Assembly (NCBI RefSeq): GCF_001570565.1
Contig: NZ_BBXE01000049.1
Coordinates: 1 to 62,138 of the forward strand
Source of the DNA: Herbidospora yilanensis
GTDB taxonomy: Bacteria > Actinomycetota > Actinomycetes > Streptosporangiales > Streptosporangiaceae
Length of the DNA: 62,138 nt
Direction of reading: 5' to 3'
In this document: positions 55,504-62,138 of the stretch, in pieces
How positions within the stretch are numbered: position 1 is the stretch's first letter
Layout of the letters: each line of letters begins with the position of its first letter
Notes under the pieces: generated by a model
Seen by the model: the letters and a program-made list of their open reading frames with translations, nothing else
What the model was told of the DNA's origin: nothing
The model's database searches: none
Made by a program: the position numbers and the translations under genes

Positions 55504-57033
55504 ATGGGCGCTTCCACGAGCCCTTCCTCCGTGAACGGCCCCGTCGCCGAGGCGGAGCGCATCACCAAGAGATACGGCGAGACCGTGGCGCTGGACGGCG
55601 CCCACATCACGATCATGCCGGGCGAGACCCACGCCCTCGTCGGGCGCAACGGCGCGGGCAAGTCGACCCTGGTGTCCATCCTGACCGGCCTCCAGGACCC
55701 CGACGAGGGGGAGATCCGGTTCGCCGGGCGGCCCGCGCCGCGCCTGTCGGAGCGGAACGCCTGGCGGGAGCGGGTCGCCTGCGTCTACCAGAAGTCCACG
55801 ATCATCCCCGAGCTGACCGTGGCCGAGAACCTCTACCTGAACCGCCACGACCACAACGGCCTGCGCCTGGTGAGCTGGAAGAGCATGTGGCGGAAGGCCG
55901 CCGACCTGCTGGAGGCCTGGTCGGTGGACGTGGACGTGCGCCTGCCGGCCAAGGAGCTCGGCGTGGAGCAGCGGCAGTTCGTCGAGATCGCGCGGGCGTT
56001 GTCCTTCGGCGCGCGGTTCATCATCCTCGACGAACCGACCGCGCAGCTCGACGGCGCGGCGATCTCCCGCCTCTTCGACCGGATGCGGGCCATGCGCGAA
56101 CAGGGGGTCACCTTCCTGTTCATCAGCCACCACCTCCAGGAGATCTACGAGATCTGCGACACCGTCACGGTCTTCCGCGACGCCCGGCACATCCTCACCG
56201 CGCCGGTCATGGATCTGCCCCAGGGAGACCTGGTGGCGGCGATGACCGGGGAGGCGGCGGGCCTTCGGGAGAGGAAGGCCCGCCCCTCCGTCCCCCCGGA
56301 CGCCGAGGTGATCCTGGACGCCCGCGGGCTGACCGACGGCGACGTCTACGCCGGCGTCGACCTGCGGGTGCGGGCGGGCGAGATCGTCGGGCTGGCCGGC
56401 CTCGGCGGCAGCGGGAAGACCGAGCTGGCCGAGACCATCGCGGGGCTCCGGGCGCCCCGCGAGGGCACGGTCGAGGTCGCCGGACGCCGTCCGCGCGCCG
56501 GGAGCGTGCCCGACTCGCTGGCGGCGGGGGTCGGGCTGGTCCCCCGCGACCGGCACCATCAGGGCCTCATCCCGTTGATGTCGATCGCCGACAACACGAC
56601 GATGACCGTGCCGGAACGGCTCGGCGCCGCCGGGCTCGTGAGCGGCCGCCGCCGCGACGACCTCGCCCGCGAAATGATCACCAATCTGGCCATCAAGACC
56701 CCCGGCCCGGAGCTGCCCGTCAACGGCCTGTCCGGCGGCAACCAGCAGAAGGTGGTGATGGCCCGCGCCCTGGCGAGCGATCCCCGCCTGCTCGTGCTGA
56801 TCACCCCGACGGCGGGCGTGGACGTCCGGTCGAAGGAGTTCCTGCTCGGCAAGGTCGAGGAGATCGCCGGGAAGGGCACCGGCGTCGTGATCGCCTCCGA
56901 CGAACTGGACGATCTGCGGCTCTGCGACCGGGTGCTGGTGATGTTCCACGGCCGGGTCACCACCGAACTGGCCGCCGGCTGGCACGACCACGAGATGGTG
57001 GCGGCCATGGAAGGAGTCGACCTCGATGCCTGA
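55504..57033 (+). CDS. Monosaccharide ABC importer ATPase (RbsA type, two domains)
   Basis: 509 residues with two nucleotide-binding domains. Domain 1 has GRNGAGKST, an atypical signature LGVEQRQFVEIARAL and Walker B FIILDEPTAQLD. Domain 2 has GLGGSGKTE, the signature LSGGNQQKVVMARAL, but a Walker B of LLVLITPTAGVDVRSK in which the Asp-Glu pair is replaced by Ile-Thr. That substitution is seen in some carbohydrate ATPases of this group and implies one active site. Eleven bp after the binding-protein gene; overlaps the permease gene by 8 bp. Confidence 0.93.
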   Translation: MGASTSPSSVNGPVAEAERITKRYGETVALDGAHITIMPGETHALVGRNGAGKSTLVSILTGLQDPDEGEIRFAGRPAPRLSERNAWRERVACVYQKSTIIPELTVAENLYLNRHDHNGLRLVSWKSMWRKAADLLEAWSVDVDVRLPAKELGVEQRQFVEIARALSFGARFIILDEPTAQLDGAAISRLFDRMRAMREQGVTFLFISHHLQEIYEICDTVTVFRDARHILTAPVMDLPQGDLVAAMTGEAAGLRERKARPSVPPDAEVILDARGLTDGDVYAGVDLRVRAGEIVGLAGLGGSGKTELAETIAGLRAPREGTVEVAGRRPRAGSVPDSLAAGVGLVPRDRHHQGLIPLMSIADNTTMTVPERLGAAGLVSGRRRDDLAREMITNLAIKTPGPELPVNGLSGGNQQKVVMARALASDPRLLVLITPTAGVDVRSKEFLLGKVEEIAGKGTGVVIASDELDDLRLCDRVLVMFHGRVTTELAAGWHDHEMVAAMEGVDLDA

Positions 57034-58060
57034 GACCACCGCCGCCCCGGCGGAGACCGGCCGGCCCGCGCGGAAGGGGCCGGGGAGGTCGCCGGGCGGG
57101 CTGCGCCTGGCCCGGTTGCGGGACTTCGCGCTCGTCCCGGCGATCATCGCGATCGCGATCGTCGGGCAGATCGTGCACCCGATCTTCCTGCAGGCCGACA
57201 ACCTGATCAACATCCTGCAGACCATGTCGGAGATCTCGCTGCTCGTCCTGGCCCAGGCGCTCGTGCTCATCGTGGGCAAGATGGACCTGTCGCTGGAGTC
57301 GACCTTCGGCCTGGCGCCCGGCGTGGCCGCCTGGCTGACGGTCGCGGTGGGGACCGGCTCGGGGCTCGGGCTGCTGTCCGGCTTCTGGGCGATCCCCATC
57401 ACCCTGGCGGTCGGGGTGCTGGTCGGGGTGGTGAACGCGCTGTTCATCGTCCGCTTCGGGCTCAACGGGTTCATCGTCACCCTGGGCATGCTCATCGTGC
57501 TGCGGGGGCTGCTCACCGGCATCTCCGGCGGGCAGACCTTCTTCAACCTGCCGGAGTCGATGACCTATCTGGGGTCGGCGATGTGGCTGGGCGTGCCCGC
57601 CTCGATCTGGATCTGCCTGCTGCTGTTCGCGGCCGGCGTCCTGGTCATGGGCTTCACCGGGTTCGGCCGTTCGCTGTACGCCATCGGCGGCAATGTCGAC
57701 GCCGCCAAGGCCGCGGGCATCCGCACCGACCGGGTGCTCTGGATCACCCTGATCGCCGCCAGCGTGCTGGCGGCGATCGGCGGCCTGCTGCTGACCGGGC
57801 GGCTGGCCTCCGTCGCCGCCGCACAGGGCGACGGGGCGATCTTCACGGTGTTCGCCGCCGCCGTCATCGGCGGGGTCAGCCTCAACGGCGGCAAGGGCAC
57901 GGTGTTCGGCGCGTTCACCGGCATCCTGCTGCTCTACATGATCCAGAACGTGCTCACCCTGGCCGGCGTGCCGGCGCAGTGGATCGAGGCGCTCAACGGG
58001 GCGATCATCCTCACCGCCCTGGCCCTGTCGCGGCTCACCGGCGGCAAGACACAGGAATGA
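57026..58060 (+). CDS. Monosaccharide ABC importer permease (RbsC type)
   Basis: 344 residues, eight to ten membrane helices. The RbsC pattern is clear: ISLLVLAQALVLIVGKMDLS, GLNGFIVTLGMLIVLRGLL, GRSLYAIGGNVDAAKAAGI, TVFAAAVIGGVSLNGGKGTV. It completes a full importer with its own ATPase, unlike the two importers in region 1. The gene is convergent with larE, 27 bp apart. Confidence 0.93.
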   Translation: MPETTAAPAETGRPARKGPGRSPGGLRLARLRDFALVPAIIAIAIVGQIVHPIFLQADNLINILQTMSEISLLVLAQALVLIVGKMDLSLESTFGLAPGVAAWLTVAVGTGSGLGLLSGFWAIPITLAVGVLVGVVNALFIVRFGLNGFIVTLGMLIVLRGLLTGISGGQTFFNLPESMTYLGSAMWLGVPASIWICLLLFAAGVLVMGFTGFGRSLYAIGGNVDAAKAAGIRTDRVLWITLIAASVLAAIGGLLLTGRLASVAAAQGDGAIFTVFAAAVIGGVSLNGGKGTVFGAFTGILLLYMIQNVLTLAGVPAQWIEALNGAIILTALALSRLTGGKTQE

Positions 58061-58087
58061 CGCCCTCGTGATCTCGTGTCCGGGCGC

Positions 58088-58897
58088 CTACGACGGCAGC
58101 AGAGGGAGCAGCGCGTTGAGGCGTCCGGACGCGAAGCCGGACAGGTCCAGCGAGCAGAAGGTGAAGCCCGCACCCCGCACGGCGGCGTCGACGCGGTCGC
58201 GCAGTTCGCCAGCGCGGGCGATCTGGTCGTGCGGGACCTCGATCCGGGCGAGCGTGCCGCCCGCGTGGGCGCGCACCCGGCACACCGGGAAGCCGAGGTC
58301 GCGCAGCGCCGCCTCGGCGGCCTCGATCCTGGCCAGCACCTCGGGCGTGACGGGATCGCCGTAGCTCACCCGCGAGGCCAGGCAGGGCGCGGCGGGCTTG
58401 GCGGCGGTCACCAGGCCGAGCTCCCGGCTGGCCGCGCGCACGTCGGCCTTGGTCAGCCCGGCGTCGACCAGCGGGGTGATGACCCCGCGCTCGGCCGCTG
58501 CACGCTGGCCGGGCCGGTGGTCGCCCAGGTCGTCGAGGTTGGTGCCCAGCGCGACGGCCGCGCCCATGGCCGCCGCCAGCGGGGTGAGCGCGTCGAACAG
58601 CGCCGACTTGCAGTGGTAGCAGCGGTCACGCCCGTTGGCGGTGTATTCCGGCCGCTCGATCTCGTCGGTGCACACCTCGACGTGGGCCAGGCCGTGCTCA
58701 CGCGCGAACGCCCGCGCGGCCGCGCGCTCGGACGCGGCCAGGCTCGGGGAGACCGCGGTGACCGCCAGGGCGCGCACGCCCAGCGCCCGGTCTGCCACGA
58801 AGGCGAGCAGGGCCGAGTCGGCGCCGCCGGAGTAGGCGACGACGACCGCCTCCTCGCCGCGCAGCCGGGCCGCCAACCGTTCGACGGGGTCACTCAT
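58088..58897 (-). CDS. larE: LarE, sulfur transferase for nickel-pincer cofactor
   Basis: 269 residues. The PP-loop AYSGGADSALLAF (23-35) is followed by the GRDRCYHCKSALFD segment and the sacrificial cysteine region KPAAPCLASRVSYG (C172), all hallmarks of LarE. In the family, LarE donates its cysteine sulfur, through AMP activation, to build the nickel pincer nucleotide of lactate racemase. larA, larB and larC are not in view. The gene overlaps the GntR gene by 8 bp and follows fuconate dehydratase in the same operon. The fuconate route releases L-lactate, which gives it a role. ATG 58897 has AGAGGA 5 bp upstream. Confidence 0.9.
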   Translation of the reverse strand: MSDPVERLAARLRGEEAVVVAYSGGADSALLAFVADRALGVRALAVTAVSPSLAASERAAARAFAREHGLAHVEVCTDEIERPEYTANGRDRCYHCKSALFDALTPLAAAMGAAVALGTNLDDLGDHRPGQRAAAERGVITPLVDAGLTKADVRAASRELGLVTAAKPAAPCLASRVSYGDPVTPEVLARIEAAEAALRDLGFPVCRVRAHAGGTLARIEVPHDQIARAGELRDRVDAAVRGAGFTFCSLDLSGFASGRLNALLPLLPS

Positions 58898-59600
58898 CGT
58901 TGTCCTCTCTGAAGTCACGCGGGCCGGTCAGGCTCTCTTCGACGCCCAGCACGTGCATCGCGGCGTGGATGCGGGCCCGCTCGGGATCGCGCGCGAGCAG
59001 CGCCAGGTAGACGGCGCGGTGCTCCCCGAGTGTGCGCTGCACGGCCTCCGGGTCGGTCATGCCGCGCCAGATCCTGGCCCGGACCGTGCGGCCGGACATG
59101 TTCTGGATGACGGCGGCCAGCACCGTGTTGCCGCAGTGGGAGGTGATCAGGGCGTGGAAGTCCTGGTCGAGGGCGACGAGCTTGCCGTGGTCGATCTCGG
59201 GGCCCGACGCGAGGCGTTCGGACTCCTCCAGCAGGTTGCCCAGGGCGACGAGGTCGTCGTCGGGGATGCGGACGGCCGCCAGGGCCGTCGCCTCCGCCTC
59301 CAGGATCCGCCGTACGTGCAGGAACTCCCCGGCGCCCGCGTGCTGGTGGATGTCGGCGACGAAGCTCATGCCGTCGAGCAGCAGCGCCGGGGAGAGGCTG
59401 GTGACGTAGGTGCCGTCGCCCTGCCGGGTCTGCAGGACCCGCATGGCGATCAACGCGCGCACGGCCTCGCGCAGGGTGTTGCGGGCGATGCCGAGCTGGT
59501 CGGCGAGCTCCTTCTCGATCGGGAGTTTCTGGCCCGGTCGCAGCTCGCCGTCGACGATCATCTGCTTGATGGTGTCGATCGCGCTCTCGATGACTCCCAC
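58890..59600 (-). CDS. GntR-family (FadR/FCD) regulator, second copy
   Basis: 236 residues. Winged helix IDTIKQMIVDGELRPGQKLP and DQLGIARNTLREAVRALIAM; FCD domain with VRRILEAEA, LDQDFHALITSH and GEHRAVYLAL. It lies 9 bp after the dehydratase gene and overlaps larE, so it is co-expressed with both. Paralogue of the GntR at 53497. One of the two may sense fucose and the other fuconate or a later intermediate (inference). Confidence 0.92.
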   Translation of the reverse strand: MGVIESAIDTIKQMIVDGELRPGQKLPIEKELADQLGIARNTLREAVRALIAMRVLQTRQGDGTYVTSLSPALLLDGMSFVADIHQHAGAGEFLHVRRILEAEATALAAVRIPDDDLVALGNLLEESERLASGPEIDHGKLVALDQDFHALITSHCGNTVLAAVIQNMSGRTVRARIWRGMTDPEAVQRTLGEHRAVYLALLARDPERARIHAAMHVLGVEESLTGPRDFREDNDE

Positions 59601-59609
59601 GCCACATCC

Positions 59610-60902
59610 CTACCGCTGTGCCCACTTCGGTCCATCAGGGTAGCGGTAGGCCTCGACGGAGTCCGGCCGCATCTGGGCGCTGTAGCCCGGCGCCGCGGGG
59701 AGGCGGTAGCGTCCCCCGTCCACCCGGACCGGGTCGGTGAAGTGCTCGTGCAGGTGGTCGACGTACTCCAGCACGCGTCCTTCCAGGCTGCCGCTCACGC
59801 AGACGTAGTCGATCACCGACAGGTGCTGGACGATCTCGCACAGGCCGACGCCCCCGGCGTGCGGGCACACCGGCACGCCGAACTTGGCGGCCATGAGCAG
59901 GATGGGGATGATCTCGTTGACCGAGGCCAGGCGGCAGGAGTCGATCTGGCAGAAGTCGATCGCCTCCGCCTGGAGGAGCTGCTTGAACATCACCCTGTTG
60001 TGGCAGTGCTCCCCGGTGGCCACGCCGACGGGGGCGATCGCCTTGCGGATGGCGGCGTGGCCCAGGACGTCGTCGGGGCTGGTCGGTTCCTCGATCCACA
60101 GCGGCTCGAAGGCGGCCAGCCGGTTCACCCAGGAGATGGCGTCCGGCACGTCCCACACCTGGTTGGCGTCGATCATGAGGTGGCGGTCGCCGAGCTCCTC
60201 CCGCGCGATGGCCAGCCGCCGCACGTCGTCGTCGAGGTCCGCGCCGACCTTGAGCTTGACGTGCGTCCAGCCGTCGGCCACCGCCTCCCTGACCAGCCGC
60301 CGCAGCTTGCCGTCGTCGTAGCCCAGCCAGCCGGGCGAGGTGGTGTAGGCGGGGTAGCCGCGCTCGGCCAGTTCGGCGACCCGCTCCTCGCGGGTGGGGT
60401 GCAGCCGCGCGAGCATCTCGACGGCCTCGGCGGGGGTGAGCACGTCGGACAGGTAGCGGAAGTCGCACGCCGCCACGATCTCCTCCGGCGACATGTCGGC
60501 CACCAGACGCCACAACGGCTTGCCGGCCCGGCGGGCGGCCAGGTCCCAGGCGGCGTTCAGCACGGCGGCCGCGGCGAGGTGCACCACGCCCTTCTCCGGC
60601 CCCAGCCAGCGCATCTGGCTGTCGGCCATGATCTCCCGGTAGAGGCCGCCCAGGTCGGCGGCGAGCTCGTCCACGTCGCGGCCGGCCAGCCGGGTCCCGA
60701 TCTGACGGGCGGCGGCCACGCACAGGTCGTTGCCGCGTCCGATCGTGAAGGTCAGGCCGTATCCCGTCAGGTCGTCGTCGGTGCCGAGGACCACGTACGC
60801 GGCGGAGTAGTCGCCGTCGGGGTTCATCGCGTCCGAGCCGTCGAGGGTGGCGGAGGTGGGGAACCTGACGTCGATCACGTCCACTGAGGTGATCGTCGGC
60901 AT
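59610..60902 (-). CDS. L-fuconate dehydratase (enolase superfamily)
   Basis: 430 residues. Dehydrates L-fuconate to 2-keto-3-deoxy-L-fuconate. The N-terminus [20 protein letters not shown] is distinctive of the FucD/ENOSF1 group. Catalytic residues are in place: KLKVG (K216, K218), metal ligands D245 (MIDAN), E271 (IEEPT) and E298 (TGEH), and base H348 (PHAGG). ATG 60902 has GGAG 6 bp upstream. It heads the operon with GntR and larE. Confidence 0.95.
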   Translation of the reverse strand: MPTITSVDVIDVRFPTSATLDGSDAMNPDGDYSAAYVVLGTDDDLTGYGLTFTIGRGNDLCVAAARQIGTRLAGRDVDELAADLGGLYREIMADSQMRWLGPEKGVVHLAAAAVLNAAWDLAARRAGKPLWRLVADMSPEEIVAACDFRYLSDVLTPAEAVEMLARLHPTREERVAELAERGYPAYTTSPGWLGYDDGKLRRLVREAVADGWTHVKLKVGADLDDDVRRLAIAREELGDRHLMIDANQVWDVPDAISWVNRLAAFEPLWIEEPTSPDDVLGHAAIRKAIAPVGVATGEHCHNRVMFKQLLQAEAIDFCQIDSCRLASVNEIIPILLMAAKFGVPVCPHAGGVGLCEIVQHLSVIDYVCVSGSLEGRVLEYVDHLHEHFTDPVRVDGGRYRLPAAPGYSAQMRPDSVEAYRYPDGPKWAQR

Positions 60903-61250
60903 AATGATCTCCAATTGATCGGATGAATGCTGGTGGGACGGCAGGCCTCAACCCACCTGAGGTCAACAAACTAGCCGATTGGTCGTTTTTCGTCTTCACT
61001 TAACCCGATGAATCTGGCCACCTCTGCGCGGACGAGCGCACAACGGCCGATCCGGCACGGTGATCCGCCTGGACGATCACCTCTGAGACCAATCAATCCC
61101 ATGTCTCACCAAGATCATGTGATGAAAGAGGGCAAATGTCGGCCCTCACAACGACTATTGACCCCATTAATCCCATGTTTGTAACCTGACGGTCACATTG
61201 CCTCGCGTGTGGCAGGCCCACCCGGACCCCAGGGAACGGAGAACCGAGAG
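60903..61250. promoter_or_regulatory. Divergent promoter region of fucose genes with repeats
   Basis: 348 bp without a gene between fuconate dehydratase and the GH95 gene, with lower GC than its surroundings. AATCCCATGT occurs at 61095-61104 and 61169-61178, 74 bp apart (seven turns). GATTGGTC (60977-60984) and GACCAATC (61087-61094) are mirror copies. These may be sites for the GntR regulators; neither is proven. Confidence 0.4.
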
Positions 61251-62138
61251 ATGTCTGACTTATCCCGCAGGCAGGTGCTGCAGTTCGGCGCCGCCGGCGC
61301 CGGAGCCGCGATCCTGCCCCTGCAGTGGACGGCGGTCGCCAGGGCCGCCGCCGCCCCGCCCGCCGAGGCGGGTGACATGGCCCTGTGGTACGACGAGAGC
61401 GCCGGCACCGACTGGTTGCGCGCCCTGCCGATCGGCAACGGCCGCCTGGGCGCGATGGTCTACGGCAACGTCGACGTGGAGCGGTTGCAGCTCAACGAGG
61501 ACACCGTCTGGGCGGGCGGCCCCTACGACCAGAGCAACACCCGGGGTGCGGGCGCGCTCAGCCAGATCCGGCAGCTCGTGTTCCAGAACCAGTGGAGCCA
61601 GGCCCAGAGCCTCATCGACCAGAACATGCTGGGCAGTCCCGCGGGCCAGCTCGCCTACCAGACCGTCGGCAATCTGCGGCTCACGTTCGGCAGCGCCAGC
61701 GGGGTCTCGGAGTACAACCGCTACCTCGACCTGACCACGGCGACCACCGTGACCACCTATGCCCAGAACGGCGTCCGCTATCGGCGCGAGATCCTGGCCA
61801 GCGCGCCCGACCAGGTCATCGCGATCAGGCTGACCGCCGACCGGGCGGCCTCGATCAGCTTCTCGGCGACCTTCGACAGCCCGCAGCGGGTCACCCGCTC
61901 CAGCCCCGACGGCACCAGCGTCGCGCTGGACGGCGTCTCGGGGGACTTCGAGGGCATCACGGGACAGGTCCGTTTCCTCGCCCTGGCCAGGGTGGTGGCC
62001 GACGGCGGGACCGTGAGCAGCTCCGGCGGCACGGTGCAGGTCCGTTCGGCCAACAGCGTGACCGTGCTGGTCTCCATCGGATCCAGCTACAAGAACTACC
62101 GCGACGTCACCGGCGACTACCAGGGCATCGCCCGCGGA
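61251..62138 (+). CDS. Secreted GH95 alpha-L-fucosidase (N-terminal part)
   Basis: The frame is open to the window end (296 codons seen of about 750-800 expected). A Tat-like signal SRRQVLQFGAAGAGAAILPL is followed by the GH95 N-terminal domain: MALWYDESAGTDWLRALPIG, NGRLGAMVYGNVDVERLQLN, EDTVWAGGPYDQSN, then QTVGNLRLTFG. GH95 enzymes remove terminal alpha-L-fucose (some alpha-L-galactose) by inversion; the catalytic residues lie beyond the edge. Divergent from the fuconate dehydratase operon, it would supply extracellular L-fucose. Confidence 0.92.
   Translation, partial: MSDLSRRQVLQFGAAGAGAAILPLQWTAVARAAAAPPAEAGDMALWYDESAGTDWLRALPIGNGRLGAMVYGNVDVERLQLNEDTVWAGGPYDQSNTRGAGALSQIRQLVFQNQWSQAQSLIDQNMLGSPAGQLAYQTVGNLRLTFGSASGVSEYNRYLDLTTATTVTTYAQNGVRYRREILASAPDQVIAIRLTADRAASISFSATFDSPQRVTRSSPDGTSVALDGVSGDFEGITGQVRFLALARVVADGGTVSSSGGTVQVRSANSVTVLVSIGSSYKNYRDVTGDYQGIARG

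Overview
The window is high-GC DNA with actinomycete codon usage, Tat and lipoprotein signals, many secreted multidomain glycosidases with ricin-type lectin modules, LacI/TetR/GntR/SARP regulators and ABC sugar importers without their own ATPase. It is most likely a chromosomal segment of a soil actinomycete, plausibly of the Streptosporangiales (Nonomuraea/Streptosporangium-like). The lineage is inferred from style, not from a marker gene.

Region 1 (1-24.5 kb) is plant-polysaccharide use. It opens inside a GH43 arabinofuranosidase and a LacI regulator. A minus-strand operon follows: GH36 alpha-galactosidase, two sugar permeases, a binding protein and a secreted clan GH-A (GH39-like) enzyme, with a divergent LacI gene. 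A second, larger GH39-like enzyme, another LacI regulator, a second ABC importer (binding protein plus two permeases), a GH63-like glucosidase and a third secreted GH39-like enzyme form a regulon. Its promoters share one layout: a TTGAC-type -35, 17-18 bp, a -10, then GAATCGATTC-type operators at the expected start point. The same operator lies 28 kb away in front of a GH54 arabinofuranosidase.

Region 2 (24.5-40 kb) is mixed. It holds a TerC-type metal exporter behind a probable manganese riboswitch, three divergent TetR/oxidoreductase pairs with palindromic operators, a YraQ/TIGR03943 permease pair, a copper-handling trio (membrane protein, PCuAC chaperone, DyP peroxidase), and several gene scars (acetyltransferase, TetR, ricin-pectate lyase, ECF sigma, IS5/TPR). 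A divergent tRNA-like Met gene lies among the scars.

Region 3 (40-46.7 kb) holds three secreted ricin-tagged enzymes: a ThuA-DUF1080 protein, a PQQ-dependent sugar dehydrogenase and the GH54 enzyme. Region 4 (46.7-51 kb) is a compact SARP-led minus-strand operon with a Tat-exported, cysteine-rich protein resembling the methylamine dehydrogenase light chain, a membrane-anchored thioredoxin-like protein, a MauE-like membrane protein and four or so unrecognised partners. It is the best candidate for an undescribed system. Region 5 (51-53.5 kb) encodes selenocysteine incorporation (tRNA-Sec, selA, selD; no selB in view).

Region 6 (53.5 kb to the end) is an L-fucose cluster: a GntR regulator, a complete ABC importer, L-fuconate dehydratase, a second paralogous GntR, a LarE nickel-pincer cofactor gene, and a GH95 alpha-fucosidase running off the window. 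LarE fits because the L-fuconate route ends in pyruvate plus L-lactate, which a nickel-dependent racemase could process.
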